Numbered from the stretch's first letter, positions 1-8,595 are shown. The stretch: 64,000 nt of DNA from CAYMCO01 sp964388955 (GCA_964388955.1 CAYMCO010000007.1:62001-126000); one strand, 5' to 3'. Numbers and translations are program-made. Notes: generated by a model from the sequence alone, not told the origin.

Positions 1-831
1 GGCCCTGGCCTCCGGGGCGATGGCCACCCCACACGGGCTGTTGTGCTTTACCACCACCACCGCCGGGTCGTGGAAGGAGGCCGCAGCGCGCCAGGCAGCG
101 TCGAGATCGAGGATGTTGTTGTAGGAAAGCGGCTTCCCCTGATGAATGTGAGCCCCAAGGGGAGTGCCCTCCGGATCCGGTGCAAACAACGCCGCGGATT
201 GGTGCGGATTCTCGCCGTAGCGCAGATGGTAGCTGGCGTAGCCGGTGAAGCTCATCATCTCCGGACCGCCGGCCAGACGAGCGAAGAAAGCTTCGATGGC
301 GGCGTCGTACTCCCGGCAGCGCCGGAAGGCCTTGAATGCCATACGCCGCCGAAAGGCGATGTCACCGTGGCCTGAAAGCGCCTGCCGGTAGTCCGCCGGA
401 TCGCACAGGGGCGTCACGCGGTTGAAGTTCTTCGCCGCGGCCCGCAGCAAGGTCACGCCTCCGATGTCGATGTTCTCCACCGCCTCCTCGATCGTCGCCT
501 GGCCTCCGGCAACGACCTGCTCGAAGGGATACAGGTTGACCGCCACCAGGTCGATGGGTTCCCATCCCTTGCGCTGCAGCGTATCCATATCCTCCGGGAT
601 CCCGCGAGCCAGGATGGCGGCGTGGATAGCAGGGTGCAGTGTCTTCACCCTCCCGGATAGGATTTCCGGCTCTCCCGTCACGTCGGCTACCGGGCGGGCG
701 GGCAGATCGGCGGCCCGCAACGCGTTCGCCGTGCCCCCGCTGGCAATCAGCCGCCAACCCCGCGCATGCAGTGTGGAGCCGAACTCCACCAGTCCCGTCT
801 TATCCGATACCGAGAACAATGCTGTAGGCAT
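1..831 (-). CDS. purH: Bifunctional AICAR transformylase/IMP cyclohydrolase, N-terminal 277 residues (cut by window edge)
   Basis: PurH catalyses the last two steps of IMP synthesis: AICAR formylation and ring closure. The leftward frame starts at the ATG at 831 (MPTALFSVSDKTG) and stays open to base 1. The MGS-like cyclohydrolase domain fills about the first 150 residues (SGGTA, GRVKTLHP, NIDIGG). The transformylase domain begins after it, with LRYGENPHQ, a GKPLSYNNIL segment and, at the very edge, KHNSPCGVA, which contains the conserved Lys-His pair of the family. It lies 45 bases downstream of hisF on the same strand, so it probably belongs to the his transcript. That makes sense because HisF/HisH release AICAR, the substrate of PurH. 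The C-terminal half is outside the window. Confidence 0.96.
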   Translation of the reverse strand, partial: MPTALFSVSDKTGLVEFGSTLHARGWRLIASGGTANALRAADLPARPVADVTGEPEILSGRVKTLHPAIHAAILARGIPEDMDTLQRKGWEPIDLVAVNLYPFEQVVAGGQATIEEAVENIDIGGVTLLRAAAKNFNRVTPLCDPADYRQALSGHGDIAFRRRMAFKAFRRCREYDAAIEAFFARLAGGPEMMSFTGYASYHLRYGENPHQSAALFAPDPEGTPLGAHIHQGKPLSYNNILDLDAAWRAAASFHDPAVVVVKHNSPCGVAIAPEARA

Positions 832-876
832 TCTCCGTCTCCGATCCCCCTTGGGCCCGGCCCTAAGGACCGCCGG

Positions 877-1653
877 CTATGCCGGCCAATCCTGGACCAG
901 GCGAATTGGAAACCCCCGGGATTGCAGGTAGCGCTTCACCTCACCCACCGTGAGAGCGTTGTCGTGAAACAAGGAGGCCGCCAGGGCGGCGTCCGCCCCA
1001 CCAGCGCTCAACACCTGGGCGAAGTGCTCCAGTTTCCCCGCTCCGCCGCTGGCGATGACGGGAACCGGCACACTGTCGCTGACCGCGCGGGTGAGAGGGA
1101 GGTCGTAGCCGTCCAGGGTGCCATCGGCATCCATGCTGGTGAGCAGAATCTCCCCCGCTCCCATCTCGACGCCCCGCCGCGCCCACTCCAGCGCATCGAT
1201 CCCGGTGAGTGTGCGCCCGCCGTTCACAACGACCTGCCACCCGCCCTGCGCCCTTTGTTTCGCGTCGATCGCCAGGACAACGCATTGGCTGCCGAAGCGC
1301 TCGGCCGCCTCGTGCAACAGCGCGGGCCGCTCCACTGCGGCGGAGTTCACGCTCACTTTGTCCGCCCCGGCAAGCAGGATGGCGCGCATATCCTCCACGC
1401 TTCGGATGCCTCCACCCACGGTCAGAGGCAGGAAGACCTGGTCTGCCACCAGGCGTACCATTGCGGCGGTCGTCGCCCGCCCCTCGGGCGTGGCGGAAAT
1501 ATCGAGAAAGACCAACTCATCCGCCCCCATGCGGTCATAAATCTGGGCCTGCTCGACGGGATCCCCGGCGTCGCGCAAGTTCACGAAGCGCACGCCCTTG
1601 ACCACCCTGCCCGCCGTCACGTCCAGGCAGGGGATGATGCGCTTGGCTAGCAT
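877..1653 (-). CDS. hisF: Imidazole glycerol phosphate synthase, cyclase subunit
   Basis: HisF is the TIM-barrel subunit that uses ammonia from HisH to convert PRFAR into imidazole glycerol phosphate and AICAR. The 258-residue product is full length. It begins MLAKRIIPCLDV, which carries the first catalytic Asp, and has the second catalytic Asp in the VLAIDAK strand. Phosphate-binding loops VGGGIRS and ASGGAG are present. Its start overlaps the end of hisA by 7 bases, indicating translational coupling. It is the last his gene before purH. Confidence 0.98.
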   Translation of the reverse strand: MLAKRIIPCLDVTAGRVVKGVRFVNLRDAGDPVEQAQIYDRMGADELVFLDISATPEGRATTAAMVRLVADQVFLPLTVGGGIRSVEDMRAILLAGADKVSVNSAAVERPALLHEAAERFGSQCVVLAIDAKQRAQGGWQVVVNGGRTLTGIDALEWARRGVEMGAGEILLTSMDADGTLDGYDLPLTRAVSDSVPVPVIASGGAGKLEHFAQVLSAGGADAALAASLFHDNALTVGEVKRYLQSRGFPIRLVQDWPA

Positions 1654-2366
1654 CTGAGGGCATCCGCGAGGGAGATCCGGCCCTCATACAGCGCTCGCCC
1701 GATGATCACACCCGCCAGCCCCGCCCGGCGGGCGGCGGCCACGTCCCCAAGCCCGGCGGCTCCACCCGATGCAATCACCCGCACACCGGACCCTGCCTGG
1801 ATTCCTTTGGCCAGCGCCAGATTGATCCCCTGTCCCATCCCGTCTCGATCGATGTCGGTGACTACCGCGTGCATCAACCCCACCCTCGCGAACCTGTTTG
1901 TGAGCGCTTGGGGGTCAGCCTCGCCTTCTTCCCTCCAACCGTGAACGCGCATCTGCCCGGCACGGATGTCAATGCCCAGAGCCACCCGGTTTGGCCCAAA
2001 CTCGGCGATCGCCCGCTCGACAACCTCGGGTGTCTCCACCGCTGCGGTGCCGAACACAACGCGCGCCACCCCTGCCTCGAGGGCTTGGAGGACATCCTCC
2101 ATCCGCCGCACGCCGCCCCCGAACTGCACCCTGAGGCCGCTGTCCAGAATGCGATCCAGGGCGGACAGGTTTTGCTCCGCCTCCTGATCGAGTGCGCCGT
2201 CTAGATTGACGACGTGCAGCCACTCGGCCCCCTCCGCCAGCCAGCGGCGTGCGACGGCGCCCGGGTCGTCAGAATAGCGCCGCTCTCGTTCGGGAGCGCC
2301 CTGCGCCAGGCGCACAACCTGGCCCCCCCGGAGGTCGATAGCCGGATACACGACAAAGCCGCTCAT
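1647..2366 (-). CDS. hisA: ProFAR isomerase (phosphoribosylformimino-AICAR-phosphate isomerase)
   Basis: HisA converts ProFAR to PRFAR, step four of histidine synthesis. The 239-residue beta/alpha barrel has the catalytic Asp near the N terminus (YPAIDLRGG) and the second one in VTDIDRDGM, with phosphate loops FGGGVRR and ASGGAAG. The length is typical. Its ATG overlaps the hisH stop in an ATGA arrangement, and its 3' end overlaps hisF. Some relatives are bifunctional HisA/TrpF (PriA); nothing in the sequence read here argues specifically for that. Confidence 0.97.
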   Translation of the reverse strand: MSGFVVYPAIDLRGGQVVRLAQGAPERERRYSDDPGAVARRWLAEGAEWLHVVNLDGALDQEAEQNLSALDRILDSGLRVQFGGGVRRMEDVLQALEAGVARVVFGTAAVETPEVVERAIAEFGPNRVALGIDIRAGQMRVHGWREEGEADPQALTNRFARVGLMHAVVTDIDRDGMGQGINLALAKGIQAGSGVRVIASGGAAGLGDVAAARRAGLAGVIIGRALYEGRISLADALRC

Positions 2367-2968
2367 TCACAGCGCTCCACGAAATTGCGCAGGATGGTCA
2401 GGCCCACGTGCTGGCTCTTCTCGGGGTGAAACTGCACGCCATAGATCGGGCCCCGCCCGACCACGGAGGGATAGCGAATTCCATAATCGGTCTCGGCCAA
2501 GGTGTCATCCGGCTGCGCGTCGCAGTAGTAGCTGTGGTTGAAGTAGGCGTATTCTCCGGCTTCCAGCCCGTGCAGCAGGGGCGTCTTCTGGCAGGGCAAT
2601 ATGCGATTCCAACCTGTCTGGGGGATCTTCAGGTCCCCCTTGGGGAAACGGCGCACGCGACCGGGAAGCAGTCTCAGACCGTCATGCTCGCCGTGCTCTT
2701 CGCTCCCTTCGAAGAACAGCTGCATGCCGAGACAGATTCCGAGCAGCGGGATACCTTCTGCGGCGGCGTGGCGCAAGACGCCGGTCAGCCCGCGCTGCTC
2801 CAAGCCAACCACCGCATCGCCAAAGGCGCCTACCCCGGGGAGGACAAGCTTGCCCGCATGCCGAATGGTTTCCGGATCTGAAGTCACGCGGACGGTAGCA
2901 CCGACGGCGGCCAGCGCCTTCTCGACCGATCGGAGGTTTCCGATCCCGCAGTCGATCAGCACAATCAT
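2363..2968 (-). CDS. hisH: Imidazole glycerol phosphate synthase, glutamine amidotransferase subunit
   Basis: HisH hydrolyses glutamine and passes ammonia to HisF. The class I amidotransferase triad is visible: Cys in GICLGMQLFFEGS, and His and Glu in QFHPEKSQH. The chosen start is the ATG at 2968 (MIVLIDCGIGNLRS), which matches the family N terminus. The frame stays open to a GTG at 2995 that would add nine unlike residues. The product is about 201 residues, normal for the family. It overlaps hisA by 4 bases and lies 38 bases after hisB. Confidence 0.96.
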   Translation of the reverse strand: MIVLIDCGIGNLRSVEKALAAVGATVRVTSDPETIRHAGKLVLPGVGAFGDAVVGLEQRGLTGVLRHAAAEGIPLLGICLGMQLFFEGSEEHGEHDGLRLLPGRVRRFPKGDLKIPQTGWNRILPCQKTPLLHGLEAGEYAYFNHSYYCDAQPDDTLAETDYGIRYPSVVGRGPIYGVQFHPEKSQHVGLTILRNFVERCE

Positions 2969-3006
2969 GTCGAAGGTCCGCTTATGCCCAGGCACTTGCC
3001 CATAAC

Positions 3007-3594
3007 TCAGATGACGCCTTTGGGGCTGGGGATTTCGCCTGCCCGGCGTGGATCGATTTGAGATGCCTCGCCAAGGGCGCGTCCGAATGCCTTGAACATG
3101 GCTTCCGCTGCGTGGTGATCATCGAGGCTGTACAGCAATCTGGCGTGCACATTGGCGCGCGCCCGCTTCGCAAAGGAGTCGAAGAAATGGGGGATCAGGC
3201 TGGTGGGCAGGCCGCCGATCATCTGCGTATTCCAAGCCGCTTGCACCACGGAATATGCCCGCCCGGAAAGATCAACGGCCACGAAAGCCAGTGAGTCGTC
3301 CATAGGAGCATAGGCAGAGCCGATTCGGTTGATGCCGCGCCGCTCCCCCAATGCCCTGTCAAAGACTTCCCCCAATGCCAGGGCGGCATCCTCCACGCTG
3401 TGATGGGGGTCCACCTCCAGGTCGCCGTGCAGTTTGAGCTCCAGGTCGAATGCGCCATGCACCGCGACGTGGGTGAGCATATGATCCAGAAAGCCAACTC
3501 CGGTCTCCACCATGGCGCGGCCTTTGCCATCCAGGCTCAGCCGTACTTGGACCGCGGTCTCCTTTGTAGTGCGTTCGAATTGCGCTCCGCGCAT
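3007..3594 (-). CDS. hisB: Imidazoleglycerol-phosphate dehydratase
   Basis: HisB removes water from imidazole glycerol phosphate to give imidazole acetol phosphate. The 195-residue protein is the monofunctional form without a histidinol-phosphatase domain. The manganese-binding signatures are present: GFLDHMLTH, DPHHSVEDAALALGE and, near the C terminus, DDHHAAEAMFKA. Only three bases separate it from the hisC stop, so the two are cotranslated. The histidinol-phosphate phosphatase needed for the pathway is not in this window. Confidence 0.97.
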   Translation of the reverse strand: MRGAQFERTTKETAVQVRLSLDGKGRAMVETGVGFLDHMLTHVAVHGAFDLELKLHGDLEVDPHHSVEDAALALGEVFDRALGERRGINRIGSAYAPMDDSLAFVAVDLSGRAYSVVQAAWNTQMIGGLPTSLIPHFFDSFAKRARANVHARLLYSLDDHHAAEAMFKAFGRALGEASQIDPRRAGEIPSPKGVI

Positions 3595-3597
3595 TGT

Positions 3598-4692
3598 TCA
3601 CTCCCTTCCGGCCAGCGCGTGGAGCAGGGCATCGGTGTGAGCTGGTGCCCCGACGCTGATGCGGATGTGGTCTCGAAGGCCCGGCGAATCGAAATAGCGC
3701 ACCAGGATACCCTCCTGCTCCAGGGATGCCTTGAGCCCCTTCGCCCCGCGACCGGCCACCCGGCACAGAATGAAATTCGCCTGGCTGGGGTAGGGCTGGA
3801 GAAAGGGGACTTTCGCCAGGGCTTCGAACAGCCGCTCCCGCTCCACCACGATCTGGTCCCTGCGCGCCTGCAGCGCCTCGATGTGCTCCAGACAAGCGCA
3901 GGCGGCGGCGCTGGCCGCCACCGATACATTGTAGGGCTGTTTGATCTTCCAAAGCTGGGAGATGATCCACGAGGGGAAGGCGCCATATCCAACCCGCAGA
4001 CCAGCCAGTCCAGCGTACTTGCTGAAGGTGCGCAGCACGATCAGGTTTTCATAGGCCATGACCTCCCGGATGCGGGTGGCCCCCAGGGGGGCGAATTCCA
4101 CATAGGCCTCATCGAGCACCAGGATGATCGGCAATTCGATGAGCTCCCTGAAATCCTCGGGCATCAACAATCCCCCATCGGGGTTGTTCGGGCTGGCGAT
4201 GAACGCCAGTTTCGGCGCCTGCGCCACCACCGCCCGGCGAATGGCGGGGAGGTCCAGTGAGAAATCCGGATTGCGCGGCACCTCGACTATGCGGGCCGCG
4301 CTCACCGCGGCGTCGAAGCGATACATACCGAACGTCGGTGGAGAGATCAACACGGCGTCCCCCGGATCGATAAAGAGGCGGAAGGTGAGGTCGATGAGCT
4401 CGTCGGCCCCCGCCCCTGCCATGATGTTCTCCATCGGCAATTGGATCAGGCGAGAAAGCGTGGCGCGCAGATCCCGGCTCTCCGGATCAGGGTAGGTATG
4501 GGCGTGCGCCAGGCTCGAGAGCGCCTGCAGCGCGTGGCTAGGGGTGCCGAAAGGATTTTCATTGGCATCCAGCTTGATGATCTGATCGGTGGGGATCCCT
4601 GACCGGCGGGACAGCACGTCCAGCGGGAGGATCGGTTCATAGGGCTGCAGTTGTCTTACGTGGGGGCGCGGCGCGGGAAAGCTGGCTGCCAT
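3598..4692 (-). CDS. hisC: Histidinol-phosphate aminotransferase
   Basis: HisC is a PLP-dependent class I/II aminotransferase that converts imidazole acetol phosphate to histidinol phosphate. The frame is open further upstream, but the true start is the ATG at 4692 (MAASFPAPRPHVRQL), which overlaps the hisD stop as ATGA and leaves a normal 364-residue product. Typical features are KLDANENPFG at the N terminus, the SPNNPDGG substrate loop, VLDEAYVEF, and the PLP lysine in RTFSKYAGLAGLRVGYG. Confidence 0.97.
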   Translation of the reverse strand: MAASFPAPRPHVRQLQPYEPILPLDVLSRRSGIPTDQIIKLDANENPFGTPSHALQALSSLAHAHTYPDPESRDLRATLSRLIQLPMENIMAGAGADELIDLTFRLFIDPGDAVLISPPTFGMYRFDAAVSAARIVEVPRNPDFSLDLPAIRRAVVAQAPKLAFIASPNNPDGGLLMPEDFRELIELPIILVLDEAYVEFAPLGATRIREVMAYENLIVLRTFSKYAGLAGLRVGYGAFPSWIISQLWKIKQPYNVSVAASAAACACLEHIEALQARRDQIVVERERLFEALAKVPFLQPYPSQANFILCRVAGRGAKGLKASLEQEGILVRYFDSPGLRDHIRISVGAPAHTDALLHALAGRE

Positions 4693-6011
4693 CAGTCCCC
4701 CTCTCCTCTCGCCTCGGCCGCGGCAGCATGCGCGGTCAGCCCCTCCAGGCGGGCGAGCCTCGCGGCGAGATGCACGAGACGCGCGGCGGCCTCGCGATCC
4801 AGATTGATAATGCTCGTGACCTTGACGAAATCCAGCAGATTCAGCGGAGAGGCGAAGCGCGCTGTGCCCCCGGTGGGCATGATATGGCTCGGGCCGGCGA
4901 TGTAATCGCCCAGTACCTCGAAGGAGTGCTCGCCCATGAAGATACCGCCTGCGTGGTGAACTCTCTGGGACAGCGCCTCTGGATCCGCCACCGAGAGGCA
5001 CAAATGCTCGGGGGCGTACTCGTCCGCCACCTGGGCGGCGGTGTCAAGGTCCGGGGTGATGACGATGCCGCTGTTTCGCGCCAGCGCCCGGACGATGATT
5101 TCCGCCCGGCTGAGATCCTCGATGCGCGCTGCAACTTCGCTCTGCACCCGTTGGGCCAGCTCCCGGTCGGGCGTCAGCAGAATCGCGGAGGCGAGCGGGT
5201 CATGCTCGGCTTGCGCCAGCAGATCGGCTGCCACCCAGCGCACGTTCGCACCCCCATCGGCGATCACCATGGTTTCCGTGGGCCCTGCCAGGCCGTCCAG
5301 GCCGACCACACCGAAGACCTGCTGCTTCGCCAGGGTGACGAAGAGGTTGCCCGCGCCGACGATCTTGTCCACGGGGGGAAGATTCTGCGTGCCATAGGCC
5401 ATGGCGCCAATCGCCTGCGCGCCGCCGATCTGGTACAGCGCGTCCACCCCGCACAGATGGGCCGCAGCGAGGATCGATGCCTTGGGGTGGGGCGGGGTGC
5501 ACACCACGATCTCGCGCACCCCTGCAACTCGGGCCGGCACGGCCGCCATGATGAGGGAGGAGGGCAGCGGGGCGCTCCCACCGGGCACGTAGATACCGAC
5601 GCGCTCGATCGGAGTCACCCTTTGGCCCAGGTGACCGCCCAACGTCTCCGTCATCCAGGAGCGGATGGGCTGAGAACGGTGGAAATCGCGCACCCGGTCC
5701 ACGGCCACGGCCATGGCCCCGCGGGTCTCCGGCGGGAGAGATTCATAGGCCTCGGCCCATCGCTCGGCCGGGATCTCGAGATCATCCCCTGGAAAGCCGT
5801 CGATCACATTGGACCAGCGCATCAGGGCCTCATGCCCCGAGGTGCGGATGGAACTCAGGATTTGGGCCACAGCGGTCTCAGGCGTCGCCCGTTCCCCGAA
5901 AATCCGCTCTACCCCCTGCAGCAAGAATTGTGGATAGGCCTTGGGGCGGGATCTCCGTCGCAGCAGGATGCTCTTACGAGCCGCTTCCAATTCCATGATT
6001 TCGAAGGACAT
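4692..6011 (-). CDS. hisD: Histidinol dehydrogenase
   Basis: HisD is the zinc- and NAD-dependent enzyme that oxidises histidinol twice to histidine. The 439-residue product is full length. The family signatures are there: the VPGGSAPLPSSLIMAAVPA loop, a GGAQAIGAMAYGT segment, the GPTETMVIAD stretch, AEHDP, and the C-terminal YAPEHL and GDYIAGPSH motifs with metal and catalytic residues. It lies five bases after hisG and overlaps hisC. Confidence 0.98.
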   Translation of the reverse strand: MSFEIMELEAARKSILLRRRSRPKAYPQFLLQGVERIFGERATPETAVAQILSSIRTSGHEALMRWSNVIDGFPGDDLEIPAERWAEAYESLPPETRGAMAVAVDRVRDFHRSQPIRSWMTETLGGHLGQRVTPIERVGIYVPGGSAPLPSSLIMAAVPARVAGVREIVVCTPPHPKASILAAAHLCGVDALYQIGGAQAIGAMAYGTQNLPPVDKIVGAGNLFVTLAKQQVFGVVGLDGLAGPTETMVIADGGANVRWVAADLLAQAEHDPLASAILLTPDRELAQRVQSEVAARIEDLSRAEIIVRALARNSGIVITPDLDTAAQVADEYAPEHLCLSVADPEALSQRVHHAGGIFMGEHSFEVLGDYIAGPSHIMPTGGTARFASPLNLLDFVKVTSIINLDREAAARLVHLAARLARLEGLTAHAAAAEARGEGD

Positions 6012-6015
6012 GCGT

Positions 6016-7020
6016 CTATTCCTCCAAGGCGCGCAGCATCGCCTTATAGGCTTCCGGTTCTTCTTCGAAGATATATGTCACCGGGCCCACTACAACCCCG
6101 CTGCCACCAATCTGGCGCAGCTCCGCGATGGCATCCGCCAGGCGGTCTCGCGCCACAATGATGTGCACGGCGAACCATGCCTCCCCCTCGCGGGTGATCA
6201 CCGGGGAGATGGTGGGGCCTTGCAGACCGCCGATCACCGTACGGCTGAACATCTTCTCTGCGATGGCCCGAGGCGAATCGCCGCGCATGTTGGCGAAAAC
6301 CGCCACATGGGTGGCGGCGCGCAGATGGGCTTCGATGTATTCGAGCAGCGTCTTCGCCATACCCATCACCTCGTCACTGGAGGTGAGGGCCGCCCGATTG
6401 GCGATCAGGCATGCCTGCGAGCGCAGGATCACGCCGCCATCCAGCCGCCGCAGGCGGTTGTCGCGGAGCGTGGTCCCGGTGGAGACTAGATCGGAGATCA
6501 AATCCGCATACCCGATGGCAGGCGCCACTTCAAGTGTGCCTTCCGAGTCGATCAGGCGTGCATTCTCGATGCCGTGCGCGGAGAGGAAGGCGCCGGTCAG
6601 ATTGGGGAATTTGGTGGCCACCCGGAGAGGGCGCCCGAGTGACTCCCCCCAGTCCCGCAGGTCGGCCATCGTCTGCACCGCCGTCCACTGCTCGGGGACG
6701 ATCACATCCAGTGTGCAGCGGCTGAAACCCAGCTCCTTGTGCAGGGGCAGGATGGCGCCGTCCTCCCCGGCCCGTTCGCGGACCACGTCCCATCCGGAAA
6801 TCCCGAAATCCACGCTGCCGTCACGCACGCTGACCACAATGTCGCCCGCGCGCTGAAAGAGCACGCACAGCCCCGGCAAGGCGGGTATGCTGGCCTCGAA
6901 CTGGCGCGGGTTCGGCTTGTGCACCCGCAGCCCGGCGTCATCCAGGAAGGAGAGCGCGTCATCCGCGATACGCCCCTTGCTGGGAAGGGAAAGTCGTATT
7001 TCGTCCCGTTTGATGGTCAT
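6016..7020 (-). CDS. hisG: ATP phosphoribosyltransferase
   Basis: HisG starts histidine synthesis by joining ATP and PRPP and is the usual feedback-inhibition point. The sequence RLSLPSKGRIADDALSFL opens the catalytic domain, and a C-terminal segment (THVAVFANMRGDSP to VTYIFEEEPEAYKAML) is consistent with the long form carrying the histidine-binding domain. The frame is open to 7191. The ATG at 7020 (MTIKRDEIRLS) gives a 334-residue protein that fits the family; an ATG at 7029 is a close alternative. The only purine-rich ribosome-binding candidate, GGAGAGAG, lies inside a strong hairpin just upstream, so initiation may be controlled by RNA structure. Confidence 0.95.
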   Translation of the reverse strand: MTIKRDEIRLSLPSKGRIADDALSFLDDAGLRVHKPNPRQFEASIPALPGLCVLFQRAGDIVVSVRDGSVDFGISGWDVVRERAGEDGAILPLHKELGFSRCTLDVIVPEQWTAVQTMADLRDWGESLGRPLRVATKFPNLTGAFLSAHGIENARLIDSEGTLEVAPAIGYADLISDLVSTGTTLRDNRLRRLDGGVILRSQACLIANRAALTSSDEVMGMAKTLLEYIEAHLRAATHVAVFANMRGDSPRAIAEKMFSRTVIGGLQGPTISPVITREGEAWFAVHIIVARDRLADAIAELRQIGGSGVVVGPVTYIFEEEPEAYKAMLRALEE

Positions 7021-7039
7021 CGCTGGCATCCCAAATACA

Positions 7040-7113
7040 AGCTCTCTCCGGTCAGGAGAGAGCTCAGCAATCATTCGCCCACAAATTCCGCTGACTACCG
7101 CAGTCCTGACCGG
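7040..7113 (-). promoter_or_regulatory. hisG leader with two mutually exclusive RNA hairpins
   Basis: In the leader of the his operon, bases 7040-7049 and 7055-7064 form a perfect 10-bp stem with a 5-base loop. Its hisG-proximal arm contains GGAGAGAG, the best Shine-Dalgarno candidate. Upstream in the RNA, bases 7104-7113 are a perfect 10-base reverse complement of 7048-7057, which spans the loop and parts of both arms. Only one of the two structures can form at a time. This is the layout of an attenuator or translational switch. No T-box signature or histidine-rich leader peptide was found, so the trigger is unknown. Confidence 0.5.
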
Positions 7114-7191
7114 CCGGGGGGCCGAGAGTGACGATGAGCATGATGGATCAGGTGCGTTGCGATAATCTGCATATTCCCGAGATGTTAACAT

Positions 7192-7498
7192 AGTTCTAGA
7201 CGGCGGGCAAGGGCCGGCGGCGGGGCGGAGAGGGTCAGGGGGGTTGGGAAAGGGAACAGCGAGGGGTGGGAGTGGGCAGGGGACCTGGGGTGCAGGGGTG
7301 CATGGGAGCGCGGGGGCAGGGGAGCCGAATGGGTCGAAAGTTCGAGGTTCGAAGGTTGAAGGTTGGGGTTGCGCGGTGAACGTTCACACGTTCTGACGTT
7401 CAAACGTGCCAACGTGGCGGCGCTGGTCATTGGTCGCATCGCTCGCCCAGCGCATCCTGCGCGGTATATCCTGACCGGTGCTGCAGGCGGCGTATCGC
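7192..7498. other. Intergenic region between hom and hisG, G-rich tract
   Basis: There is no credible gene here. From about 7200 to 7325 the plus strand is an extreme G-rich, C-poor tract with many runs of three to five G separated by short spacers, which could form G-quadruplexes. It is followed by a block of short degenerate repeats (see 7366-7415). The region should contain the his operon promoter on the minus strand, but no clear -35/-10 pair was found. Confidence 0.6.
7366..7415. repeat. Intergenic repeat rich in AACGTTC, copy 1
   Basis: This block of about 50 bases aligns closely with 12133-12180. Both read GGGTTGC, a short variable step, then the exact 13-mer AACGTTCACACGT, then two more degenerate ACGTTC units ending in CCAACG. 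The units are themselves near-palindromic (AACGTT). Both copies sit in intergenic regions and both are followed by a GTCATTGGTCG string (near 7426 here), so a longer element is probable. Confidence 0.7.
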
Positions 7499-8530
7499 CT
7501 ATCGCTCTCGCACCGCGTTCAGCAGGTCCGCCAGCAGGCCGTACGCCGTGGTCTCGGGCCCCGGATCGGTCTCGGTGAGGGTGAGCGCTCCCAACACGTC
7601 GCTGTGGAAGGTGACGGCCGATGAGGTGCCCATCACGTTATAGAGCGGATCGATGGGCCCGATGCGCTCCGGCCGTACCATGGCGCGGGCGCCCGTATCT
7701 GTGCGTACGCCGCTGCAGATGAGCTTCCATCGCTCCCCGGCCGCCTGTGCGGCCTGAACATCCTCCAGCCGCAAGCCCTCGATCCCCTCGCGATCCACTT
7801 GGTCCGGCCGCAGATCCACGCCCATCAAGACGGTCACCAGCGCGGCCGCCTTCACAGCCGCGTCCCAACCCTGTGTATCCCCACTGGGATCCGTCTCCGC
7901 GATACCGATGGATTGGGCGTGGCCGAGCGCCTCCTGGTAGCTTCGCCCCTCCTCCATCAGGCTGAGTATGAGGTTGGTGGTCGAATTAAGCACCCCTCGG
8001 AAGGAGCGCAGGTTGGCGGCCGGCAGGGCCTCGCGCCACATCCCGAACACCGGAGCGCCGTCCATGACCGCCGACTCGAAGAGAAACCTTCGATCGTGTG
8101 CGCGCGCGAGCCGGCTGAGCTGGCGGAAGCCGTGCACTACGGGGCCCTTGTTGGCCGTGATAGCGTGCATGCCGCTCTCAAGGGCAGCGCGGATATGGTC
8201 CAGGGCCGGTTGGCCGGTCTCGTAGTTCACCGGAGTGTTCTCCAGCATCGCATGGGCTCCGCTGGCCCGTATGAAATCTGGGCCCCCCGCTGGCGGGTGG
8301 CCGTCGGAGAGTGAATCCAAGCGCCCCCCGCCTTCCAGGAGTTCGATCGCCCGCCTCAGCGATAGGCCGCCTGGGTCGATGGCCGCGCCGTGACGGCCAG
8401 TGGCGAGGCCCACAACGCGGAAGGCGAGGCCGAAGCGCTGGCGGAGCTCCACCTCTTTTTCTAGCAGCAGATGGGCGAAAGCGCGCCCGACATTTCCGAA
8501 ACCAAGCAGCACGAGGTCGATGTTGTCCAT
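7499..8530 (-). CDS. hom: Homoserine dehydrogenase (short form without ACT domain)
   Basis: This enzyme reduces aspartate semialdehyde to homoserine for threonine and methionine synthesis. The N-terminal nucleotide-binding motif is VLLGFGNVGRAFAHLL, followed by the family signatures TANKGPVVHGF, the ESAVMDGAPVFG segment and GVLNSTTNLILSLM. The product is 343 residues and ends after the catalytic domain, so the regulatory ACT domain is absent. The ATG at 8530 is preferred over the frame's upstream limit at 8557 because AAGGA precedes it at good spacing. An extended -10 promoter lies about 60 bases upstream. Confidence 0.95.
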   Translation of the reverse strand: MDNIDLVLLGFGNVGRAFAHLLLEKEVELRQRFGLAFRVVGLATGRHGAAIDPGGLSLRRAIELLEGGGRLDSLSDGHPPAGGPDFIRASGAHAMLENTPVNYETGQPALDHIRAALESGMHAITANKGPVVHGFRQLSRLARAHDRRFLFESAVMDGAPVFGMWREALPAANLRSFRGVLNSTTNLILSLMEEGRSYQEALGHAQSIGIAETDPSGDTQGWDAAVKAAALVTVLMGVDLRPDQVDREGIEGLRLEDVQAAQAAGERWKLICSGVRTDTGARAMVRPERIGPIDPLYNVMGTSSAVTFHSDVLGALTLTETDPGPETTAYGLLADLLNAVRER

Positions 8531-8586
8531 ACGATTCCTTCTTGTGGGGAGGGTCATGGGCGGGCAGAAGCCCGGCCCGAGGGCCG

Positions 8587-8595
8587 ATTATACCA
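8587..8595 (-). promoter_or_regulatory. Extended -10 promoter for hom
   Basis: On the minus strand the bases read TGGTATAAT, a perfect extended -10 element (TGn plus TATAAT). No matching -35 hexamer was seen, as is usual for extended -10 promoters. The element overlaps the stop codon of the upstream SCO1664-type gene, and the hom ATG lies 57 bases downstream. Confidence 0.6.

Noticed and set aside
4728..6161. A 477-codon open frame antisense to hisD and hisG
   Set aside because: The minus strand encodes well-conserved his enzymes over the same bases, and the plus frame has low-complexity composition and no ribosome-binding site.
7021..7191. T-box or His-rich leader peptide before hisG
   Set aside because: No T-box consensus was seen, and the upstream codons in the hisG frame contain no run of histidines.
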